Shown here: piece by piece, positions 9,501 through 16,514 of the stretch | Numbering within the stretch: position 1 is the first letter of the stretch | How the letters are laid out: every line of letters starts with the position of its first letter | Assembly: GCA_015062925.1 (NCBI GenBank) | Contig: SUTL01000005.1 | Location: forward strand, 1-46,668 | Source: Methanobrevibacter thaueri | Lineage (GTDB): Archaea > Methanobacteriota > Methanobacteria > Methanobacteriales > Methanobacteriaceae | Length of the DNA stretch: 46,668 nt | Direction of reading: 5' to 3' | Notes under the pieces: model-generated | Told to the model about the DNA's origin: nothing | Databases searched by the model: none | The model's input: only the letters and a program-made list of their open reading frames with translations | Position numbers and translations under genes: made by a program

Positions 9501-10013
9501 TTTAGAATTTGAAACAGAATTATTAATATAAATTGCGCCACCAGAACTGGAAGCAGTATTATTAATAAAACTACAATTATCAATTAGTTTTAAAGAAGTA
9601 ATATGGGCTGCAGAACCCTCTGTTCCATTTGCATTTATTATATTAATATTTTTAAGAGTAATATTTGATCCTGTGAAAACAAATATTCTTACTTGACCAG
9701 AACCATCTATAGTGTGGCCTTGTCCGTCAACAATATAATTATCCTTGGAAATTGTAAATCCATCAAAATCCTTATCCTCCAACGGATTGAATTTATAACT
9801 CTTATTTAATATTAATTGATTTCCAGATTCAGAAATTAAATTATTTAAATCCGTGAAATTACCTGTATCTGTATTATCTGTTAAAGTTTCTTCTTTTATA
9901 ATATTGGAAAATTGAGCATTTAAATCTGTTTGATTATCGCTAACTGCACTTATACAAGGCAAGCTGATTAAAACTGCAAGAATTAATACAACAATTATTA
10001 TTTTTGATTTAAT
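6534..10013 (-). CDS. Adhesin-like protein: parallel beta-helix repeats (GGAIYF/FINNSA) plus C-terminal Ig-like domains
   Basis: Repeated N-N-x-A-x-x-GGAI units; C-terminal KGKYKATITFKGNQYYNKATKKVKIIIK. Supplied ORF begins at TTG 9962, but the open frame continues upstream to a signal-peptide-like stretch behind GGAGG, ending at ATT 10013. Confidence 0.85.
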   Translation of the reverse strand: MKSKIIIVVLILAVLISLPCISAVSDNQTDLNAQFSNIIKEETLTDNTDTGNFTDLNNLISESGNQLILNKSYKFNPLEDKDFDGFTISKDNYIVDGQGHTIDGSGQVRIFVFTGSNITLKNINIINANGTEGSAAHITSLKLIDNCSFINNTASSSGGAIYINNSVSNSKINAIFINNRANNGGAIYFNDETTNITINGYYKDNVAQKGAGGIYLKRKSSNNTFVAEFYNNYALNGSGGAIFFINQAENNQFESIFKDNNADYGAGIFFYNKANNNKFNCSFINNVADSCGGAMFFYSTSNNNNFTGYFINNSALGKISIENGNGGAITFKNTSSNCIFSCDFINNTAVLYGGGVNYRETPYNITFNGNFINNEGKYGGGVNFFKTFKNVIFNSEFYNNSAEYGGAIAFNEGVVENILFKNNHAVYGGAVYSNGNLNVLDSEFYNNTASQQGGAVFIENSISNSRINSTFINNSAYQGGAIFFNNETDNCIINGYYEGNNAERIGGALCFQLNAYNNIISAEFYNNSVNVASGGAIFFRNIVVNNQFESIFRGNRATYGAGIFFNNKANNNRFNSDFRFNVASCSGGAMVFRNTTDKNNFSGYFINNSALGLIDVNNSNGGAIAFRDVSTNCLFDCDFINNTAAVGGGGVNYRQAPINITFNGDFINNKAGYGGGISFYKTSGNIIFNGEFNSNSAEYGGAIAINEGIIENALFKNNHAESGGAIYFIENGEIVNSTFINNSAYDSDDSAAGAIFFESNGTVIDSEFINNTASYYGGAVYINGNGLIKNSIFNNNEAQNGGSLYGFGISEVDNCNFTNNNARTGGAFEFWKSGIVKDSNFNNNTARFSGGAIYANDNIEINNSNFTSNSAKEYAGGAIYIFGSGEFNNDNFIGNSALDYGGAIYYNKNGSINQSNFINNTAKDGGAILTRDDLIISNSKFADNVATRKTNQISLKENADLTLINVDPKDLGLLYTAQLINLSAVNINYGGIVKISSNVLDENNVSLNGGTLSVDINGKTYSANVVNGSATVEIPNLNVGKYSVDVKYSGNERFVKSSVSFTVSKEDTIILAKNTKFKKAKKVKKYTVTLKTKKNTPVKNVKLTLKVKKKTYTAKTNTKGKATFKIKKLTKKGKYKATITFKGNQYYNKATKKVKIIIK

Positions 10014-10084
10014 AAAAATCCCTCCTTAATTTTTTTGGTTATTTTTAATTATTATAATTTAAATTTATAAAATGTTATAATTAT

Positions 10085-10372
10085 TTATCTGTTATTTTTC
10101 CAGTAATTTAATTTATTGGCAATACTTTTTGTTGTTTCATTAAATTGATATTGTCCTTCATCACCATAACCTGCAAAACTAGTGAATTCTACAAAATCAC
10201 TGCATGAATCTCCAGGACTATTCGTTGGATAATTTCTACGACAAATCATCCCATAAGATGCGCCATATGGACTAACATCCCAATAAGCACAATTTAAACA
10301 AATATGGTCTCCATTACCAATCATAGAATCATAATCTGCTTCTTCAAAATCATAATCCGACATCTTATTCAT
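10085..10372 (-). CDS. Small acidic four-cysteine protein of unknown function
   Basis: 95 aa; HICLNCAYWDVSPYGASYGMICRRNYPTNSPGDSCSDF (CxxC...C...C). Confidence 0.6.
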   Translation of the reverse strand: MNKMSDYDFEEADYDSMIGNGDHICLNCAYWDVSPYGASYGMICRRNYPTNSPGDSCSDFVEFTSFAGYGDEGQYQFNETTKSIANKLNYWKNNR

Positions 10373-10497
10373 CCTCCCTAAAATATATATTTCATATCCA
10401 AATTACTTATAACAGCACAATATTATGGACATGACATATGTTAATAAATATATTCTTATACTATTATAATATTTTTTGATTTTAATTTGAATATTTT

Positions 10498-11436
10498 TCA
10501 GAAATATTTTCTAAATACATATGCAAGAATTGAACCTGCGAAATTCTGCCAAACAGAATACAATGCACCGGGAACAGTGGCTTGAGATAAATTTGGGAAA
10601 TGAGCTTTTGCAAGACCAGTGGATAAACCTGAATTTTGAAAAGCCAACTCAATAGCAACTGTAATAATCTGTTTTTTATCCATACCAGCTAAATAACCAA
10701 CTCCAAACCCAAGTAACATTGCAAGGAAATATTGTAAAACAATAACCACAATTATTATAATTGAAGAGGTTAAAATAGCCTGTTTATTAGCACCAATTAC
10801 GCCTGCAACAATTAAACAAATTACAATCGATGAAATCGCAGGCAAATAATCTTTTAATTTATCACAAAACTCTGGCCATTTATAATTTAAAATTAAACCT
10901 ATAATAATAGGAATAATCACAATTTCAATAATTGAAATAAACATGTCCATAGGATTAAAACGAATCTGATTACCGAATAACAGTAATGTGATTAACGGAG
11001 TTAAAATAGGTGAAATTATAGTAGATACTGTAGTTAAAGAAACTGATAAAGCCACATCTCCTTTAGAGAGAAAAGTAATAACATCAGAAGCAGTTCCCCC
11101 AGGGACAGTTCCAACTAAAATAAGTCCCACAGCCAATCCTATATTTAAAGAAAAGATTTTTGCAAGAACTACCGCAATTAAAGGCATTATCATATATTGT
11201 GCTAAAATACCTATAGAAATTTCCTTTGGATTTCTAAATACATTAACAAAATCATCAACTTTCAAAGTAGTACCCATTGTAAAAAGAACAATACCTAAAA
11301 GTAAATTCAATATATTAATACCCTCATATTTACTTAAAACCCATTGAAAAGAGCTAGGATAAACTAAAGAAACAATTACCGCAAGTAAAATTACTATGAA
11401 AAAATATTTTTCAACACATTTAAAAATCCTTTTCAT
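10498..11436 (-). CDS. Bile acid:sodium symporter (BASS) family transporter
   Basis: 312 aa; GLILVGTVPGGTASDVITFLSKGDVALSVSLTTVSTIISPILTPL and ELAFQNSGLSTGLAKAHFP motifs. Confidence 0.88.
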   Translation of the reverse strand: MKRIFKCVEKYFFIVILLAVIVSLVYPSSFQWVLSKYEGINILNLLLGIVLFTMGTTLKVDDFVNVFRNPKEISIGILAQYMIMPLIAVVLAKIFSLNIGLAVGLILVGTVPGGTASDVITFLSKGDVALSVSLTTVSTIISPILTPLITLLLFGNQIRFNPMDMFISIIEIVIIPIIIGLILNYKWPEFCDKLKDYLPAISSIVICLIVAGVIGANKQAILTSSIIIIVVIVLQYFLAMLLGFGVGYLAGMDKKQIITVAIELAFQNSGLSTGLAKAHFPNLSQATVPGALYSVWQNFAGSILAYVFRKYF

Positions 11437-11510
11437 GAAATAGATATTTCTATTTCATACATTAAAAAAATATGGATATTATGAAAAGAAAAAAAAGGAT
11501 AAAATTTTAA

Positions 11511-11900
11511 TTACTTCGGATGTACTGTGATATTACCTTCAAAAGTACATCCCTGATATTTATCATGACCTGCAAAAGTAAAATTACCATAATAATTATC
11601 ATTACCCGCATCAGGCAAATATTCAACATTATCAATCGTGAATTCACCCTCATTATTCGTAGTAACATCTACAAGAGTACCCATTTCATAACCGGGCTTG
11701 TGAAAAGTAATAGTTTGATTAGCAACACCATAACCATAAGCATCAACCAACATCCCTGAAAAAGACCCATTTTCAACAACCTCAGTTTCATTAATCATGA
11801 TAAAAGTAGTTACATTATTGTTAAACTGAAACCAGAAAACACCAATACAAATTATAAATGCAACCAATAGGATTATTAAATAATAACTCTTCATTTCCAT
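11511..11900 (-). CDS. Membrane-anchored protein with Ig-like/carboxypeptidase-regulatory-like domain
   Basis: N-terminal TM (YYLIILLVAFIICIGVFWF) then NGSFSGMLVDAYGYGVANQTITFHKPGYE...TTNNEGEFTID beta-sandwich pattern. Confidence 0.6.
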   Translation of the reverse strand: MEMKSYYLIILLVAFIICIGVFWFQFNNNVTTFIMINETEVVENGSFSGMLVDAYGYGVANQTITFHKPGYEMGTLVDVTTNNEGEFTIDNVEYLPDAGNDNYYGNFTFAGHDKYQGCTFEGNITVHPK

Positions 11901-11948
11901 TTTAATCCACCTAATATTATATTAGAAAAAACAGTAAAATATAGATTT

Positions 11949-12614
11949 TCACCCTAATTTAGACTGAACCTTATCACTTTCCAATTCTTTAATTGCACCA
12001 CGAGCAACCCATTTACTGGATTTACAATCAAAATCAAGTATTTCATAAGCAAGATTTAATGTTTTCCTATTATTCTCCAAATCAATCTTTCCAATCTGCC
12101 TTATAGCCCAATTAACTGATTTTTTAACAAAATTACGATTATCTTTTGAACCTCTTTTCAGAATATCAAAATATATTTCAAAATCAGAATTTTTCTCATG
12201 AACTGCTAAAACAGCTATTAAACTAAATGCAGTTCTTTTAACAAATTCCTCCTCTGAATCAGACCATATGAAAATATTATCATGGGCTTGAGGTATGAAT
12301 CTTAAAAGATTAATACATGCCTGATCAACCAAATCCCATGAATAAAATCCATTAACCCATTCGTTTAACTGATTATTATCAACTTTTTCATTTTCTTCAA
12401 TCATTGTTGCTAAAAGATAAGTTTCATGATAACCATGATTCCAGAGTTTCAATGCTAAATCATGATTTTTCCCACATTGCTTAGCTATTTTCCTAATCTG
12501 TGGAAGTCTAAGACCATAACTTTTAACATGTTGAATGCCGAATTTTTTCATATTTAAAGCATAATCAACATCAGATAATTCTTCAAATTCATGAATTATT
12601 TCATTAAAATCCAT
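11949..12614 (-). CDS. DNA alkylation repair (AlkD-like, HEAT-repeat) protein
   Basis: IRKIAKQCGKNHDLALKLWNHGYHETYLLATMIEE, FVKRTAFSLIAVLAVHEK, FVKKSVNWAIRQIGK. Confidence 0.85.
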   Translation of the reverse strand: MDFNEIIHEFEELSDVDYALNMKKFGIQHVKSYGLRLPQIRKIAKQCGKNHDLALKLWNHGYHETYLLATMIEENEKVDNNQLNEWVNGFYSWDLVDQACINLLRFIPQAHDNIFIWSDSEEEFVKRTAFSLIAVLAVHEKNSDFEIYFDILKRGSKDNRNFVKKSVNWAIRQIGKIDLENNRKTLNLAYEILDFDCKSSKWVARGAIKELESDKVQSKLG

Positions 12615-13034
12615 TTAAGCACCTAAAATAGCTTCCCTAACTTTATCAATTGCAATTTGCTTTTTTGCAGGAAATGCCGCTATTTTTACTTTAAGATGAA
12701 TTGCATCTCCTTTATCTAGAATAATCCATTTTTCATCTAATGCACTGGTTTTATCAAATCTTAAAAACCAGTTTCCTTTATCATCCATTTTACGCTCTAA
12801 ATCATCGTTTAATTTATCTAAATCTGTTGATTCTAAAAGAGTTTTGAAAAAAGTTTTTGTAAATCGTTTTTTAGAAATAGTTCCAGTTAAAATTAGTATT
12901 TTATCTTCAAGTAAACCTTCAGCTTCCTCTGTTTCAATTTCAGCTTCAGGTAAAATATTTAAAATAGCTTGTTTAATTTCATCAACACTTTCATTTTCAT
13001 AAACGAAAGCTCTGAATTTAATATTATGAATCAT
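12615..13034 (-). CDS. RNA-binding (DUF54/exosome-associated family) protein
   Basis: 139 aa; KFRAFVYENESVDEIKQAILNILPEAE...HLKVKIAAFPAKKQIAIDKVREAI; directly downstream of L15e. Confidence 0.75.
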   Translation of the reverse strand: MIHNIKFRAFVYENESVDEIKQAILNILPEAEIETEEAEGLLEDKILILTGTISKKRFTKTFFKTLLESTDLDKLNDDLERKMDDKGNWFLRFDKTSALDEKWIILDKGDAIHLKVKIAAFPAKKQIAIDKVREAILGA

Positions 13035-13070
13035 TTAAATCAAAAAAAAGGAATTTTTAGAAGAAAATAA

Positions 13071-13628
13071 TTATAATTTTCTTCTTCTAGCTTGTTCTGA
13101 GCCTTTTCCTTTAGATTTAATTCCACGTCCTTTGTTACCAGCACTAGTTAAACCTCTGAGAGCTCTGTTAGTGTGTTTTTTGGAACAAATCCAATTGATT
13201 TTTTTATCGTTAATGATAGAAGGACTTTGTGGATCTACTAAAATTACTTCATAATATTTATATCTTCCGTCAGACCATACCCAGTAAGAGTTTAAAACTT
13301 CTAAGTTAGGATATTTTTTACCTACACGTTCTTCAGCAATTCTTTGAATAGATTTTGCTTGTGTGATTTTGTTTACACCCATTCTTTTTGGTTTACGACC
13401 ATTGAAACGACGAGTTTTTCTTCTTCCACCACGTCTTACTCTGGTTCTTACTAAAACAAAACCTTTTTTAGCTCTGTAACCTAAACTTCTTGCTCTGTCA
13501 AGTCTGGTTGGTCTTTCGATTCTTTGAGCTGCTTTTTCTCTTCTCCATTGAGGAGCTCTTTGCCACATGAGTTCACGTACGTAAGACTCATCTGGGTTTT
13601 TCCATGCGTCTCTAATATATTTATACAT
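13071..13628 (-). CDS. rpl15e: Archaeal ribosomal protein L15e
   Basis: [73 protein letters not shown] is characteristic of L15e. Confidence 0.97.
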   Translation of the reverse strand: MYKYIRDAWKNPDESYVRELMWQRAPQWRREKAAQRIERPTRLDRARSLGYRAKKGFVLVRTRVRRGGRRKTRRFNGRKPKRMGVNKITQAKSIQRIAEERVGKKYPNLEVLNSYWVWSDGRYKYYEVILVDPQSPSIINDKKINWICSKKHTNRALRGLTSAGNKGRGIKSKGKGSEQARRRKL

Positions 13629-13847
13629 AAATTAACACCTTTTTTTTTGTTCAGCCACGAAGGCCACATCCATATGGGAACATTATTCCCCAAAAAAAGT
13701 AACTATTATTTCCTATTATAAAAAAATAACAGTAATAAGATATATTGTTTTATCTATTTATAAAAGTATCGGTATTTTTTTGAATTTGCACCAAAATATA
13801 ATTACTATGGAAACTTTAATTATTGAAAAAAAATATAATTCTTATTT

Positions 13848-14246
13848 ATGAAAATGCCTGAAACCCTAGATTCTAAATTATTAGCACCATGCGGGATAAA
13901 TTGTATTAGTTGTGAAAGATTTCAAAATCCATGTGCAGGATGCCTTATAAGTGATGATGGTAAAAATAAAGCTAGTTTAAAATGTAAAATTAAAACCTGC
14001 TTTGATAAAAAGAATTTCAGTTACTGCGGACGTTGCAGTGAGTTTCCATGCCCATTACTTAAAAAACATTCCAAAAAATATATTAAAAGACATGACCTTG
14101 ATACTTTAAATTCTGCTAAACGTATAAAAACTATGGGTATTGGTCGGATGATGATGGAAGATCGTGAAAAATGGTTATGTCCAGAATGTGGAGGAATTAT
14201 AAAATTCCAAACCAAAACATGTAATGAATGTGAGTATAAAGAATAA
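13848..14246 (+). CDS. DUF3795-type cysteine-rich protein with C-terminal zinc-ribbon-like motif
   Basis: LLAPCGINCISCERFQNPCAGCL...YCGRCSEFPCPLLK; C-terminal LCPECGGIIKFQTKTCNEC. Confidence 0.8.
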   Translation: MKMPETLDSKLLAPCGINCISCERFQNPCAGCLISDDGKNKASLKCKIKTCFDKKNFSYCGRCSEFPCPLLKKHSKKYIKRHDLDTLNSAKRIKTMGIGRMMMEDREKWLCPECGGIIKFQTKTCNECEYKE

Positions 14247-14247
14247 T

Positions 14248-14673
14248 TTAATCATTTAATTTATTATTCAAATCACGAGCAACCAGATAATAGTAAATGT
14301 AAAATCCAAACCAGAAAACAGCTGCAAACACACAGGCTATTATAATCCATGTTATTATTGGTCCAATTCCCAATGTTATCGGCATCCATTTTAAATATAT
14401 TGCTATTAAAAATAATACCCCCATTCCAATAACCATCTGAAAAATAATTTGAAGCGGCAGTGCAATATCTTCTCTTTCATAGATTAATCCAGATAAAGAA
14501 AATCCCCAACCTGCAACAATACATCCGAAGAATAAATTAACAATATCAGTACCTGAAAATCTGATATTACTTGGACCTAATTGGAAGGATATTAAAACCG
14601 CAACTAATAATCCTATAAAACATCCTACAAAAGCACCTGTTGATAATCTTTTAATTAATTTTGTAATATTCAT
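14248..14673 (-). CDS. DUF3021-type four-TM membrane protein
   Basis: 141 aa polytopic protein immediately downstream of a LytTR gene, the usual DUF3021 context. Confidence 0.75.
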   Translation of the reverse strand: MNITKLIKRLSTGAFVGCFIGLLVAVLISFQLGPSNIRFSGTDIVNLFFGCIVAGWGFSLSGLIYEREDIALPLQIIFQMVIGMGVLFLIAIYLKWMPITLGIGPIITWIIIACVFAAVFWFGFYIYYYLVARDLNNKLND

Positions 14674-14695
14674 TTTTTCTAATCCTCATTTTTTT

Positions 14696-15136
14696 CTATA
14701 AATCCAATGCATTTTTAAAATCCGGCAAATATTTTCTTGAAATATTATCTTTCAAACCATTTTTAAGTTGTATGAACATCATTCCTTTTAGTGAAGGAGC
14801 GACTTTTTCGATTTTTTTCAGATTAACTATTGTTGTTTTTGATATGCGTGTGAAATCCCCTAGTAATAACTCTTCAACTTGATATAATGGTTTTTTAATT
14901 ATATACTCTTCATTTTCTGTGTATACTTTAACTTTTTTATCTTCAACTCTAAGCATGAATATTTCACTAAATTGTAAAAGTACAATATCATATTCTTTTT
15001 TAACCGCCAGCATATTACTGGATTCATCGTTTTCAAGAATTGATATTGCTTTTGTAACATTATCTGTTAGTTGAGTTGTGTGAATATCTGCATATGATTC
15101 TTCAATATCTTTTGAAACAAATAAATTTACCTTCAT
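14696..15136 (-). CDS. LytTR DNA-binding domain transcriptional regulator without receiver domain
   Basis: MLRVEDKKVKVYTENEEYIIKKPLYQVEELLLGDFTRISKTTIVNLKKIEKVAPSLKGMMFIQLKNG. Confidence 0.88.
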   Translation of the reverse strand: MKVNLFVSKDIEESYADIHTTQLTDNVTKAISILENDESSNMLAVKKEYDIVLLQFSEIFMLRVEDKKVKVYTENEEYIIKKPLYQVEELLLGDFTRISKTTIVNLKKIEKVAPSLKGMMFIQLKNGLKDNISRKYLPDFKNALDL

Positions 15137-15414
15137 GATTTTAAACTCTTAATTTTTTCCATTTCTTCTTGAACTTTACGTTCTCTGTAATTTTCATTAA
15201 AATAATTACTAACTACGAAAGTTTTTATAAAATCAATTAATACTCCAATTCCCCAGAAAAACACTGGGAATAACACCCACCAGAAAAATGGTGTGAAAAG
15301 CCAATTGATAATTGCTAAAAATACATTAACTATTATATATGATCCTAAATTCTTATAGAATTTTATTTTTATATCAACACGTTCTTCAGCTCTTGTCTGT
15401 AAATTATCAGCCAT
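15133..15414 (-). CDS. 2TM-domain protein
   Basis: 93 aa; AEERVDIKIKFYKNLGSYIIVNVFLAIINWLFTPFFWWVLFPVFFWGIGVLIDFIKTF; 4-bp overlap with LytTR start. Confidence 0.8.
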   Translation of the reverse strand: MADNLQTRAEERVDIKIKFYKNLGSYIIVNVFLAIINWLFTPFFWWVLFPVFFWGIGVLIDFIKTFVVSNYFNENYRERKVQEEMEKIKSLKS

Positions 15415-15416
15415 AT

Positions 15417-15680
15417 TTATTCCCCCATTTTTGAAATTTCCTTTTCTATCATTTTTTCTCTGTAATTTTCTATTGTGTATGCTTTGAAAAATTTATCCAG
15501 AACATTTATTCCCCAGAAAAACATTACAACTAATAATAACCAGAAACTTTTTAGAAATAATAGGCAGATAATTGCTATTATTAAGTTTACAATTATATAT
15601 TTATATAGGTTTTCTTGGAATTCTATTTTTGCATCAACTCTTTTTTCAGCTTGTTTTCTTAAATCCATGTTTTTTTCCAC
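15417..15680 (-). CDS. 2TM-domain protein (tandem paralog)
   Basis: 87 aa; AEKRVDAKIEFQENLYKYIIVNLIIAIICLLFLKSFWLLLVVMFFWGINVLDKFFKAY; clearly similar to 15133-15414. Confidence 0.8.
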   Translation of the reverse strand: MEKNMDLRKQAEKRVDAKIEFQENLYKYIIVNLIIAIICLLFLKSFWLLLVVMFFWGINVLDKFFKAYTIENYREKMIEKEISKMGE

Positions 15681-15806
15681 CTTTTTTTATAATGGTTAAT
15701 TATACATTTAATGAAATGTATATAAATGGCTATTTAGTGATATGTTTAAGATGCGAATTTCAGGTTTTAAAATGCAAAAAATAATAATTGAAATAAAAAA
15801 AAAAGT

Positions 15807-15832
15807 TAGTAGCATTTAAAGTATTGCTACTA
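15807..15832. terminator. Terminator-like hairpin spanning a stop codon
   Basis: TAGTAGCA-tttaaagtat-TGCTACTA, 8-bp arms followed on the minus strand by a T run; includes the stop of the 15816 gene. Confidence 0.5.
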
Positions 15833-16514
15833 GAAAATATAAAATTGAGGTTGTTAGGGGTACTGTTAAATTATCTATTCCACCATAACTAAATGCTTCA
15901 CATAGTGTTGCAATTGCAGAAATCATTATTATGTAGATTATGTTGAATTCTGGCATTGGAGATCCTATTGAGACGAAAACCATCCATACAAATACACTCA
16001 TTACTGTGGTTATGACAAACATGGTGAGTGATCCTTCAAGGGATTTTGTACCTCCAAATATTGTGTATTTGATTTTACCGAATTTTTGACCGATTAATGC
16101 TGCGAAACCATCTCCATATACCATTGGAACTATTGCTAGTGCAACAATCCATAGGTATTGTTTTGGATTGTTTGGTGGTGCGATTGTGGCGAATATTGCT
16201 ATTAGTACTGTCCATATTCCTGCGTAGAAGAATAGTCCTAGTGCGTGCCCTGATTCTGTTACACTGTTTTTTATTTTTATTGGTGAGTATTGTGTTAGGA
16301 AGAATAGTACTATTGTTATTGGTAGTGTTAAAAACCATACCATGACCCACGGATTTGTGAAAAATGGCATGGCGAATATCATGTTACCTACCATGATATG
16401 TAAAAATTTACGTGAAACTTCAGGCCTTGTCTTTAAAACAGTTTCAGCTATAACGAAAATGACAGCAACATAAACATATACTATAATTAATGCAAGGATA
16501 TCGGAGAATATCAT
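15816..16514 (-). CDS. Phytol/dolichol kinase-like (CTP-dependent polyprenol kinase / phosphatidate cytidylyltransferase superfamily) membrane protein
   Basis: EVSRKFLHIMVGN, VPMVYGDGFAALIGQKFGKIKYTIFGGTKSLEGSLTMF, EAFSYGGIDNLTVPLT motifs. Confidence 0.8.
   Translation of the reverse strand: MIFSDILALIIVYVYVAVIFVIAETVLKTRPEVSRKFLHIMVGNMIFAMPFFTNPWVMVWFLTLPITIVLFFLTQYSPIKIKNSVTESGHALGLFFYAGIWTVLIAIFATIAPPNNPKQYLWIVALAIVPMVYGDGFAALIGQKFGKIKYTIFGGTKSLEGSLTMFVITTVMSVFVWMVFVSIGSPMPEFNIIYIIMISAIATLCEAFSYGGIDNLTVPLTTSILYFLVAIL

Noticed and set aside
6534-9962. Repetitive GGAIYF units considered as a CRISPR-like or DNA repeat array
   Set aside because: Repeats are in-frame protein repeats with degenerate codons and no uniform DNA repeat/spacer structure.
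13481-13693. Minus-strand 70-aa ORF
   Set aside because: Overlaps the L15e start in another frame; L15e is unambiguous.
16075-16350. Overlapping ORFs on both strands (16075-16350 minus, 16097-16345 plus)
   Set aside because: Shadow frames inside the polyprenol-kinase-like gene; Asn/Thr/Arg-rich or Leu-rich nonsense.
15816-16514. Annotation as a CDP-archaeol synthase or phosphatidate cytidylyltransferase
   Set aside because: Motifs VPMVYGDGFAALIGQKFGK and FGGTKSLEGSLTMF fit the phytol/dolichol kinase subgroup better, though the superfamily is shared and specificity is not certain.
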